Below are positions 33,785-41,757 of a stretch of 64,000 nucleotides of DNA, in pieces. The position numbers were made by a program, and so were the translations under genes. The stretch covers positions 18,271-82,270 of the forward strand of contig CAXBCH010000021.1 in NCBI GenBank assembly GCA_963974125.1, given 5' to 3'. The stretch comes from Haliea sp963974125. Lineage in GTDB: Bacteria; Pseudomonadota; Gammaproteobacteria; Pseudomonadales; Halieaceae. The notes under the pieces are model-generated. The model was not told the DNA's origin. It saw only the letters and a program-made list of their open reading frames with translations, and did no database searches. The first letter of the stretch is position 1; each line of letters opens with the position of its first letter.

Positions 33785-35464
33785 ATGCACACCAGCTCAA
33801 GCACCCGCATACGGGCCCTGACCGAAGCCGGCTACTGGGGCAGTGAGACCCTGCACAGCATCCTGGCGGCAAGGGTGGCAGACAGCGCCGACAGCATCGC
33901 CTTGGTGGACCAGCCGAACAAGGCCGAACTCACCGATCTGCCCGTCCGCTGCCTCAGCTTCGATGACCTGGACACGCTGAGCGACAGCCTCGCGGCACAG
34001 CTGCTGGCCCTGGGCCTGCAACACGGCGACCGGCTGCTGGTGCAGCTGCCGAATATCAGTGAACTGGTGCTCTGCTACTACGCCGCCAGCAAGCTCGGGG
34101 TGGTGATCTCGCCCATCCCCATCCAGTACGGTGGCCACGAGATCGCCCGTTTCGCCGCGACCCTGCAGCCGGCAGCCATGCTGACCCTGGGCCGCTTTCG
34201 CGACACCGAACTGGCCGCCCAGGCCCGCCAGGCCCTGGCGGATGTGCCGGTGTGGACCCTCGGCACTGACCTGCAGTGCGAGGCCGTCACCGACCCGGCA
34301 CTGCTGTCCGCCTATCAGGAACATCGCCTGCAGTATCCCGATGATGCCAACGCCATCCTCACCGTGGTCTGGACCTCCGGCACCACCGGCACCCCCAAGG
34401 GGGTGCCCCGCTCCCACAACATGTGGCGGGCGATGGCCCGCAACACCATGGCCGCGGGGGACTACCAGCCCGGGGAAAACCTGCTGGTGCCCTTCCCGCT
34501 GGTGAACATGGCCGCGCTGGGGGGCTTCCTGTTTCCCTCGGTGATCAACGGCTGCAAGCTGGTACTGCACCAGCCCATGGATCCGCAAATGTTCCTGCGC
34601 CAGATCCAGGAAGAGCAGGTGAATTTCACCATCGCGCCGCCGGCCCTGCTGAACCGGCTGGCGCAACAGCCCGCCCTGTGGGCACAGTGCGATTTCAGCA
34701 GCATCCGCGCCTTCGGCTCCGGCTCCGTGCCCCTGTCGCCCGCCATGATCGCGGTGATCGAGGGCGAGTATGGCAAGCCCATCATCAATTTCTACGGCTC
34801 CAACGAGGGCATCAGCCTGTTCTCCACCCCGGATGTGGCACCCTCGCCCGAGTACCGGGCACAGATGTTCCCGCGCTTCGGCGTGCCGGACATGCCCTGG
34901 CAGGGCCACTCCCACGAGTCCATCACCACCAAAGTCATCGACCCGGACACCGGCGCGGAAATCACTGAGCCGGGGGTGCCGGGTGAACTGTGCATCGGCG
35001 GCCCGGCGGTGTTCGATGGCTACCTGGACCACGACGGCGCAGGCGTGTTCACCAGCGACGGCCTGTTCCGCACCGGTGACCTGGTGGAAATCTGTGGCGA
35101 GCCGCCCAACTACTACCGCATCGTCGGCCGCTGCAAGGACATCATCAACCGCGGTGGCATGAAGATCTCCCCGGCGGAACTGGACATCCTGCTGGAGGGC
35201 TTCCCCGGGCTGGCGGAGGCGGCCGTGTGCGCCTACCCGGACCCGGACCTGGAAGAGAAGATCTGCGCCTGCGTGGTACCGGTAGAGGGGGAACCGGCAC
35301 CGGAACTCGAGGCCCTGTGCAGCTGGCTGCTGGACAAGGGCATCGCCAAATTCAAACTGCCCGAGCGGCTGGAAGTGTTCAGCGCCCTGCCCCGCAATCC
35401 GGTGGGCAAGGTGGTGCGCGGCGAACTCCAGCAGCAGGTTGCACAACGAGGAATCAGCGCATGA
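33785..35464 (+). CDS. Acyl-CoA synthetase (class I adenylate-forming)
   Basis: A 559-residue AMP-dependent CoA ligase. It has the phosphate-binding VVWTSGTTGTPKGVPRSHN, the motif FYGSNEGIS, LFRTGDLVEI, and the C-terminal hinge GRCKDIINRGGMKISPAELD with the catalytic Lys region NPVGKVVRG near the end. It activates a carboxylic acid for the two thiolases downstream; the acid is unknown. ATG of the next gene overlaps its TGA (ATGA), so the genes are translationally coupled. Confidence 0.92.
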   Translation: MHTSSSTRIRALTEAGYWGSETLHSILAARVADSADSIALVDQPNKAELTDLPVRCLSFDDLDTLSDSLAAQLLALGLQHGDRLLVQLPNISELVLCYYAASKLGVVISPIPIQYGGHEIARFAATLQPAAMLTLGRFRDTELAAQARQALADVPVWTLGTDLQCEAVTDPALLSAYQEHRLQYPDDANAILTVVWTSGTTGTPKGVPRSHNMWRAMARNTMAAGDYQPGENLLVPFPLVNMAALGGFLFPSVINGCKLVLHQPMDPQMFLRQIQEEQVNFTIAPPALLNRLAQQPALWAQCDFSSIRAFGSGSVPLSPAMIAVIEGEYGKPIINFYGSNEGISLFSTPDVAPSPEYRAQMFPRFGVPDMPWQGHSHESITTKVIDPDTGAEITEPGVPGELCIGGPAVFDGYLDHDGAGVFTSDGLFRTGDLVEICGEPPNYYRIVGRCKDIINRGGMKISPAELDILLEGFPGLAEAAVCAYPDPDLEEKICACVVPVEGEPAPELEALCSWLLDKGIAKFKLPERLEVFSALPRNPVGKVVRGELQQQVAQRGISA

Positions 35465-36693
35465 GCCACGTCTATATACTGGGCGGCGCCCAGACCGACT
35501 TCAGCCGCAACTGGGCCCGCGAGGGCCTGGAAATCTACGACCTGTTCACCGCGGTGCTGGCGGACGCCATCGCCGATGCGGGCATCGATCCCGCTCAGAT
35601 CGAGGTGGGCCACGTCGGCAACTTCGTCGCCGAGCTGTTCGCCCGCCAGGGCCAGCTCAACGGCTTCTTCGGCCAGGCCTATCCGGAGCTGGCGTCGATA
35701 CCGACCTCCCGTCACGAAGCGGCCTGCGCCTCCGGCTCCATCGCCATGCTCAGCGCCATGCGCGATATCGAGGCCGGTCACTACGACATCGCCTGCGTGC
35801 TGGGCCTGGAATACATGCGCAACGTCAACGGCAGGACCGGCGCCGAGTACCTCGGCACCGCTGCCTGGCAGGGCCACGAGGCCACCGACTGCGACTATCC
35901 CTGGCCGCACATGTTCGATCGCATCACCCGCGAGTACCAGCAGCGTCACGGCATCGACAGCGAGCACCTGGCGCGCATCGCCGAAATCAACTTTGGCAAC
36001 GCCAAGGCCAACCCCAACGCCCAGACCCGCGAGTGGCAATTCCCACCCGGTTGTTTCAGCCAGGATGACGAGCTCAACCCAGTGATCGAGGGCCGGGTGC
36101 GGAAGATGGATTGCGGCCAGATCACCGACGGCGGCGCCTGCGTGATCCTCGCCAGCGAAAAGGCGGCGCGCGAGCACGCCGCGCGCCAGGGCCTGGCACT
36201 GGCGGACATTCCCCGGATCAAGGGCTGGGGCCACCGCTCAGCGCCCATCCTGCTGGAGCGCAAGCTGCAGCTGAGCGCGGGCCAGCCGCTGCTGTTCCCG
36301 CACATCCGGGCGATGATGGAAGACGCCCTGCGCCGGGGCGGTTTCCAGCAGATCACGGATCTGGACGGGCTGGAGACCCACGACTGCTTCTCGGTCACCG
36401 AATACATGGCCATCGACCACAGCGGCCTCACCGCCCCCGGCGAAAGCTGGAAGGCGGTAACGGAAGGCCGCATCACCCGGGACGGGGACTTCCCCATCAA
36501 TCCCAGCGGCGGCCTGATCGGCCTCGGCCACCCGGTGGGCGCCACCGGCGTGCGCATGGCCCTGGACTGCGCCCGCCAGGTGACCGGCCGCGCCGGCGGC
36601 TACCAGCTGCCCAGGGCCGAGAACATGGCCACCTTCAACCTCGGTGGCAGCGCCACCACCTGTGTCAGCCTGATTGTCGGAGTCGGTACATGA
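35461..36693 (+). CDS. SCP-x-like thiolase / acetyl-CoA acetyltransferase
   Basis: A 410-residue thiolase of the SCP2/SCP-x-like branch. It has the acyl-accepting Cys in RHEAACASGSIAML, the HDCFSVTEYMAI box and GGLIGLGHPVGATGVRM with the catalytic His, and the terminal NMATFNLGGSATTCVS. It begins MSHVYILGGAQTDFSRNW. Such thiolases cleave branched or sterol-side-chain 3-ketoacyl-CoAs. It overlaps both the ligase gene before it and the second thiolase after it by four bases. Confidence 0.9.
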   Translation: MSHVYILGGAQTDFSRNWAREGLEIYDLFTAVLADAIADAGIDPAQIEVGHVGNFVAELFARQGQLNGFFGQAYPELASIPTSRHEAACASGSIAMLSAMRDIEAGHYDIACVLGLEYMRNVNGRTGAEYLGTAAWQGHEATDCDYPWPHMFDRITREYQQRHGIDSEHLARIAEINFGNAKANPNAQTREWQFPPGCFSQDDELNPVIEGRVRKMDCGQITDGGACVILASEKAAREHAARQGLALADIPRIKGWGHRSAPILLERKLQLSAGQPLLFPHIRAMMEDALRRGGFQQITDLDGLETHDCFSVTEYMAIDHSGLTAPGESWKAVTEGRITRDGDFPINPSGGLIGLGHPVGATGVRMALDCARQVTGRAGGYQLPRAENMATFNLGGSATTCVSLIVGVGT

Positions 36694-37892
36694 GAACCGC
36701 ATTTATCTACGATGCCCTGCGCAGCCCGCGCGGACGCGCAAAAGAGGGCGCCGCCCTCAATTCCCTGACCCCGCAGGCGCTGTTGCAGCAGCTCTACGCG
36801 GCGCTGGTCGAGCGTACCGGTCTGACCCCGGCGGAGGTGGACGACGTCGTCCTCGGCTGCGTCACCCAGCAGGGCGAGCAGGCCGGGAATATCGCCAAGA
36901 GCTCGACCCTGTTCGCCGGCTGGCCCGGCTCGGTGCCGGGCCTGACGGTCAATCGCTACTGCTCCTCCGGCATCGACGCCATGGCCCTGGCGGCGCTCAA
37001 GGTCGGCGCCGGCCAGGCCGGGGTGACGGTGGCCGGCGGGGTGGAAATGATGTCGCGGGTACCGATGCTGTCGGACCAGGCCCGGGTGTTCACCGACCCC
37101 CAGTTTGCCGCCCAGTGCCGGATGCTGATGATGGGCAATGGCGCCGACCTGATCGCCACGCTCCACGGCGTCAGCCGTGAGGAGGCCGACGCGGTCGCTG
37201 CGGCCAGCCAGCAGCGCGCCGCCCACGCCCGGGACCAGGGCTGGTTCAGCTCCATTGTGCCGATCACCCTTGAGGATGGCACCACGGTCAGCGCCGACGA
37301 ATGCATTCGCGCCAATACCACCGCCGCCCAACTGGCAGAGATGCCCGCCGTGTTTGCCAAGGCCGGCGCCGCCGGCATCGATGCTTTCCAGCTCGCGGGC
37401 TACCCGCAGTTGCAGCAGGTGGAGCATATTCACACCCCGGGCAACTCCCCCGCCATGGCGGACGGCGCCGCCCTGGTGCTGATTGCCGATGAGGCCTGGG
37501 GCGAGCGCAGCGGGGTGCGCCCTCGCGCCCGCATCGTGGCCAGCGCCACGGTCAATGCCGACCCGCTGCAGGTATTGAGCGGCTGCATTGAAGCCACCCG
37601 CAAGCTGTTGGCGGATCAGGGCCTGACTGCCGCGGACATCGACCTGTTCGAAATCCACGAAGCCTTCGCCGCCATCAGCGTGGTGGCCATGCGCGAGCTG
37701 GATATCCCCGACGACAAGCTGAACGTGAACGGCGGCGTGATTGCGCTGGGCCACCCCATGGGCGCCACCGGCGCCATCATGGCCGGCACCCTGCTGGACG
37801 AGCTGGAGCGGCGCGACCTGCAGTGGGGCATTGTCTCCGCGGCGGGCGCGGCAGGTACCGGTAGTGCGCTGCTGATCGAGCGGCTGCGCTAG
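36690..37892 (+). CDS. Thiolase (acetyl-CoA C-acyltransferase) lacking the usual second catalytic Cys
   Basis: A 400-residue classical thiolase: nucleophile Cys in VNRYCSSGIDAMA, EIHEAFAAIS, and GGVIALGHPMGATGA with the catalytic His. At the C-terminal catalytic loop most thiolases have Cys (CIGGGxG or ACAAGGLG); here it reads SAAGAAGTGSALLIE, with Ala in that place. The gene ends with four bases overlapping the convergent lipid kinase. It completes a four-gene operon. The missing general base suggests a synthase-direction, very slow or altered reaction. Confidence 0.88.
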   Translation: MRTAFIYDALRSPRGRAKEGAALNSLTPQALLQQLYAALVERTGLTPAEVDDVVLGCVTQQGEQAGNIAKSSTLFAGWPGSVPGLTVNRYCSSGIDAMALAALKVGAGQAGVTVAGGVEMMSRVPMLSDQARVFTDPQFAAQCRMLMMGNGADLIATLHGVSREEADAVAAASQQRAAHARDQGWFSSIVPITLEDGTTVSADECIRANTTAAQLAEMPAVFAKAGAAGIDAFQLAGYPQLQQVEHIHTPGNSPAMADGAALVLIADEAWGERSGVRPRARIVASATVNADPLQVLSGCIEATRKLLADQGLTAADIDLFEIHEAFAAISVVAMRELDIPDDKLNVNGGVIALGHPMGATGAIMAGTLLDELERRDLQWGIVSAAGAAGTGSALLIERLR

Positions 37893-38917
37893 CGACCAGG
37901 GGTGCCGGCGCCGCCCACGTTCCGAACCTTGAGCCGCAGCGCGTGCGGGTACAGGTTCCACATGGCCGGCAGGCAGCCGGGCTGCTCCCCGTCCAGGTCG
38001 ACAAGGCCCGGGGCCGCCGCGGTGAGACGCACTGACACCTGGCGCGCGCGATGGCGGGTTATCCGGGCATGGTGCAGATGGCTGCCGCGATAGATTCCGG
38101 GCAGCAGTCCCGGCAGCTGCCACCGGGGCAGATCACCCAGCACCACAACCTCGAACTGGCCGTCGTCGAGACGGGCACCGGGGGCAATCCGCATGCCGCC
38201 GCCGAAATACTCGCCATTGGCCACGACCAGCGCCAGCATGCGGCCGCGGATCTCGATGTCGTCGAGGCGCAGCGCCAGTTCCAGGTTCTTCCATCCGGCG
38301 AGGGCGCGCAGCGACGCGAGGATAAAGCTCAGCCGGCCGCCGCCGCCCTTCCAGCCGCGGTTGGCGAAGTGGACCACCCGGCCACTGAAACCGGCGCTGG
38401 AGATATTGATGAACAAGCGGGTGGCAAGTTCACCCCCGCGATCCAGATACCCGACCTGGCCGAGATCGACAGCGCGGGTCGCGCGCCCCGCCAGCAGCTC
38501 GATGTTCTCGCGCAGGCCACCTGAGAGTCCAATGCTGCGCCGGAAGTCGCTGCCCGTACCCAGGGGCACAATACCCAGCACCGCCCTGTCGCTCAGCGCT
38601 TGCGGAGCCGGTCCCAGCCGGTTGATCCAGCCCTGCTCGTCAAGGGCGTAACAGTCGTGCGGATCGGGCTGTTCGCAAAAGCCGTTGATCACCTCGTTCA
38701 GGGTGCCGTCGCCGCCGACGGCGACAACCATCTCCCAGCCCGCGCGCAGGGCCTCGCGCGCCAGCAGGGTGCCGTGCCCCGGACCCTCGGTGAACGCATA
38801 TTGCAGCTCCGGTATCCTGGCACGCAGCAAGCGCTCGAGCAGCGGCCATTGCCTGGCGACACTGCCGGCGCCCGCAGTCGGGTTGGCGACAACAAAGGTC
38901 CTGTAGTGTGCCGCCAT
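37889..38917 (-). CDS. Diacylglycerol-kinase-family lipid kinase
   Basis: A 342-residue protein of the DAGK/YegS catalytic family. The N-terminal lobe has FVVANPTAGAGS (nucleotide-binding) and VVAVGGDGTLNEVINGF; the C-terminal beta-sandwich half has LGIVPLGTGSDFRRS and GGMRIAPGARLDDG. These cytosolic enzymes phosphorylate diacylglycerol, phosphatidylglycerol or sphingoid lipids. The start at 38917 gives the family N-terminus. It lies 21 bases downstream of phoX on the same strand and may be co-transcribed with it, which would link lipid phosphate metabolism with phosphate starvation. Confidence 0.9.
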   Translation of the reverse strand: MAAHYRTFVVANPTAGAGSVARQWPLLERLLRARIPELQYAFTEGPGHGTLLAREALRAGWEMVVAVGGDGTLNEVINGFCEQPDPHDCYALDEQGWINRLGPAPQALSDRAVLGIVPLGTGSDFRRSIGLSGGLRENIELLAGRATRAVDLGQVGYLDRGGELATRLFINISSAGFSGRVVHFANRGWKGGGGRLSFILASLRALAGWKNLELALRLDDIEIRGRMLALVVANGEYFGGGMRIAPGARLDDGQFEVVVLGDLPRWQLPGLLPGIYRGSHLHHARITRHRARQVSVRLTAAAPGLVDLDGEQPGCLPAMWNLYPHALRLKVRNVGGAGTPGR

Positions 38918-38938
38918 CCCGGTATGCCATAGCGCTGG

Positions 38939-40969
38939 TCAGGCCCCTATCTTGCCACCATCATTCCGGGTAATCACCACCGTCGCCGAGCGCGGCACCG
39001 ACTTCCCGCCACCGGGCCAGTGGCTGTCCATCCGGCCCGCGGCGAAATCCTCCGCCGAGGTGCTGGCGCCCGGATGCTGCACGTTGATGAACAGGGTGGT
39101 CTGGTCCGGCGTGGTCACGCAGCCGGTGATCTCGGCACCCGGCGGACCGGTGAAGAAGCGCCGCAGCTCCCCGCTGTCCGGATCGGCGGCCAGCATGGCG
39201 TTGTTGCCCATGGGTCGGTAGGGTCCCCGGTTCTGGTCCAGGTCCGAGATATCGGTCTGTATCCACAGGCGGCGGTCGGCGTCGAACCAGAGCCCGTCGG
39301 GATTGGCAAACAGGTTGTCGGCGTCCAGGGGCCTGCCCTGGAGGTCGCGCCCGCTATCGGGGCCCCCCGCCAGCAGAAACAGGTCCCAGGTGAACGTCGA
39401 CGCGGCGTGGTCATTGCCGGCCTCGCGCCAGCGCACGATCTGGCCCATGACATTGTCCGCCCGGGGATTGGCACCCCCCGCCTGCCCGGCGCTGCGCCGG
39501 GTATTCTTGGTCAGGGTGAAATACACCTGCCCGGTACCGGGGTCGATAGCGCCCCACTCCGGGCGATCCATCGGTGTGGCACCCGCCACATCGGCTGCGC
39601 CGCGGGTATTGAGCAGGACATCCGCGAGGGTGGCAAAACCGTTTTCAGGACCGAGGCCGTTGACGCCGGGCGCCAGCGCCAGCCACTCGCCGCTGCCGTC
39701 ACTGTCGAAACGCGCGGCATAGAGGGTGCCCTCGTCCAGCAGCGCGCCGCTGGCGCCGGCCGCGTGCCAGGGCCTGGCGGAGACGAATTTGTAGATGTAC
39801 TCGAACATGGCGTCATCGCCGGAGTAGAGCACCACCGGCTCCCCCTCCCGCACCGGCGCGAAAACCACACTTTCATGGGCAAAGCGGCCCAGGTGGGTGC
39901 GCTTGACCGGGATACTGGCCGGATCGAAGGGATCGACTTCCACCACCCAGCCGAAGGCATGGGGTTCATTGCGGTAGTCCTGCTGCGGGCTGTCGGCGCG
40001 CGGCGTGGCGTCAAAGCGCGCGTACTGGTCCGCCGCCTCGCCCGCATTGGCCGCCGCCAGGTGCCAGCGCCAGGCATTGAGGGGGCCGACCCCGTAGCGG
40101 GACAGCGTGGCGGGCATGTCGCCCTGGTCGCGCACGAAATAATAGCGCCAGTTCTCCTCACAGGTCAGGTAGGTGCCCCAGGGCGTGACGCCGTGGGCAC
40201 AGTTGTTCAGCGTGCCGCGACCGCGCAGGCCATCCGGGCTGTAGGCGGTCTGCAGGCGCGGGTCGCCGCGCAGGGGGCCACTGAACACCATCGGCGTCAG
40301 CGCGGTGATGCGGCGGTTCAGGGAGTCCCGCAGCGGCCGCCACTGGCCATCGTCATCGCGACGGATACGCACAATGCTGACCCCGTGGGCATGCATTTCC
40401 TTCAGCACCTGGTCCGGGTCGCGGCTGCCGTCCGCGCGCAGGGGTACGTCGAAGCTGACCAGCCCCAGTCCCGCCGCGGCACGGTGCATCAGGCGCGGCT
40501 CGGCGTACTCGTGGTTGACCACCAGCAGGCCCTCGCGGGAGCTGCCCGCCAACGGGAAAAAGTGCATGCCGTCGTGGTGGGCACCCATCTGCATGGCCTG
40601 CTCGGCGCCGGTATTGTCGGGCGAAAATGCCGGATAGGTACCGGTCATCGGCTCACCCCAGGGCAACAGCACCTGTAGCCGGTAACCCGGCGGCACCACT
40701 GCGGTGTCCGCACGGCTGACGGGAACCGCCTCGAAGCCCAGCAACCCTGTGGCCCCATCCGAACCCTGCTGGCGCGCCCGCACAGGGCCCGGCAGACTGC
40801 CAAACAGGCTCGCGATTGCCAGCCCGAGACCACCGCGGAGAATGGCCCTGCGCGGGTAGCGAGCGCTTGCAACCGTCTCAAAGTCGGGCTGCGCAACCGG
40901 TGTCCGGGCCGGTTCTTCGTTACTGATAAACTCCGCATCGGCGGGGCCGGGGATGGCGGTTCCTTTCAT
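38939..40969 (-). CDS. phoX: PhoX-family alkaline phosphatase (TAT-exported)
   Basis: A 676-residue PhoX protein, a calcium/iron phosphatase that releases phosphate from esters in the periplasm. A twin-arginine signal (YPRRAILRGGLGLAIASLFG, about residues 38-57) follows a longer cytosolic tail. Family landmarks include LLVVNHEYAEPR, LNNCAHGVTPWGTYLTCEEN and VYFTLTKNTRR. A ribosome site GGAG precedes the ATG at 40969. A Pho-box-like promoter is present upstream (41006-41039). PhoX is widespread in marine bacteria. The downstream lipid kinase is the only gene likely to share its transcript. Confidence 0.92.
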   Translation of the reverse strand: MKGTAIPGPADAEFISNEEPARTPVAQPDFETVASARYPRRAILRGGLGLAIASLFGSLPGPVRARQQGSDGATGLLGFEAVPVSRADTAVVPPGYRLQVLLPWGEPMTGTYPAFSPDNTGAEQAMQMGAHHDGMHFFPLAGSSREGLLVVNHEYAEPRLMHRAAAGLGLVSFDVPLRADGSRDPDQVLKEMHAHGVSIVRIRRDDDGQWRPLRDSLNRRITALTPMVFSGPLRGDPRLQTAYSPDGLRGRGTLNNCAHGVTPWGTYLTCEENWRYYFVRDQGDMPATLSRYGVGPLNAWRWHLAAANAGEAADQYARFDATPRADSPQQDYRNEPHAFGWVVEVDPFDPASIPVKRTHLGRFAHESVVFAPVREGEPVVLYSGDDAMFEYIYKFVSARPWHAAGASGALLDEGTLYAARFDSDGSGEWLALAPGVNGLGPENGFATLADVLLNTRGAADVAGATPMDRPEWGAIDPGTGQVYFTLTKNTRRSAGQAGGANPRADNVMGQIVRWREAGNDHAASTFTWDLFLLAGGPDSGRDLQGRPLDADNLFANPDGLWFDADRRLWIQTDISDLDQNRGPYRPMGNNAMLAADPDSGELRRFFTGPPGAEITGCVTTPDQTTLFINVQHPGASTSAEDFAAGRMDSHWPGGGKSVPRSATVVITRNDGGKIGA

Positions 40970-41005
40970 TCTCGCTCCTGCAATCCTGACTGCGCACCCT
41001 GGCAG

Positions 41006-41039
41006 ACTCTAGCGCTTTATTATGACCAGCATGTGACTC
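41006..41039 (-). promoter_or_regulatory. Pho-box-like promoter of phoX
   Basis: On the minus strand GAGTCAC-ATGC-TGGTCAT forms two 7-base direct repeats with an 11-base period, as in the PhoB box CTGTCAT-AAAT-CTGTCAC, conserved at the core GTCA/GTCA. Exactly ten bases later lies TAGAGT (41006-41011, minus), a four-of-six -10 element. PhoB boxes replace the -35 in this arrangement. The -10 is about 37 bases before the phoX start codon. Confidence 0.6.
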
Positions 41040-41076
41040 CCTGCGCCACCGCCGCGGTCACAACCGGTGGCAGCCC

Positions 41077-41120
41077 TTGACAGCCTGGCTCCGGACGTCT
41101 AAAGATAGTAATCAATTACT
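41077..41120 (+). promoter_or_regulatory. Promoter and operator of the tetR-RND operon
   Basis: TTGACA (41077-41082), a 17-base spacer and TAAAGA (41100-41105) form a promoter 34 bases before the TetR-type gene. Immediately after the -10 lies AGTAATCAATTACT (41107-41120), a perfect inverted repeat with 6-base arms, where a TetR dimer would block transcription. This points to autoregulation. Confidence 0.68.
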
Positions 41121-41139
41121 TCTTTTCTCGGGAACAGCA

Positions 41140-41757
41140 ATGCCAGCCAAGACTTATCTCTCCGCCGACGAGCGTCGTGCGCGCACCGTTGCCGCAGTCG
41201 TCGATATCTGTGCCAGGGAAGACCCTGCCCGCATTACCACCGGTAATATCGCCGAGCATATGCACGTCACACAGGGCGCGCTATTCAAGCATTTCCCCAG
41301 CAAGGACGCGATCTGGGAGGCGGTTGCCAGCTGGGCGGCAGAGCAGGTGATGTCGCGCCTCGAAGCGGCCGCCGCCGGCGCCGGGGACCCCATCGCGGCA
41401 CTGGAAGCGATGTTCCACGCCCATATCGATTTCATTGCCCAGCATCCCGGGGTGCCCCGGCTGCTCGTGGGGCAACTGCAACATGACCGCCAGACACCGG
41501 CCAGGCGGGTAGTCCGCTCACTCCTGCTGCGCTACCGCGAGTCTGTCCGGGACAGATTGGCTGAGGCCAGCCAGGGCGGCCTGTTGCGACCCGGGCTCGA
41601 TATCGATGCCGCCGCCACCCAGTTCATTGGCACTGTCCAGGGCCTGGTCATGCAGGCACTGATGCTGGGGGACATGGCGCGCATCGGCGGCATGGCCGCG
41701 GGGGTCTTTGCCATCTACCTGCACGGCATCCGCAAGGACCCGGGGAGCACGCGATGA
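41140..41757 (+). CDS. TetR/AcrR-family repressor of the adjacent RND pump
   Basis: A 205-residue regulator. The N-terminal HTH (about 12-60) has ARITTGNIAEHMHVTQGALF followed by KHFPSKDAIW, the TetR signature; the rest is the helical ligand/dimer domain. It starts the RND operon: its last four bases overlap the adaptor gene. A matching palindrome overlaps its promoter. So it likely represses itself, the adaptor and the pump, and is released by a pump substrate. The start at 41140 is preferred because an extension to 41077 would enter the promoter. Confidence 0.92.
   Translation: MPAKTYLSADERRARTVAAVVDICAREDPARITTGNIAEHMHVTQGALFKHFPSKDAIWEAVASWAAEQVMSRLEAAAAGAGDPIAALEAMFHAHIDFIAQHPGVPRLLVGQLQHDRQTPARRVVRSLLLRYRESVRDRLAEASQGGLLRPGLDIDAAATQFIGTVQGLVMQALMLGDMARIGGMAAGVFAIYLHGIRKDPGSTR

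Noticed and set aside
33797..35446. 549-codon minus-strand frame over the acyl-CoA ligase gene
   Set aside because: It is antisense to a gene with clear AMP-ligase motifs and has the His/Gly/Ala composition of a shadow frame.
36600..38123. 507-codon minus-strand frame over the second thiolase
   Set aside because: Antisense to a thiolase and to part of the kinase gene; no motifs.
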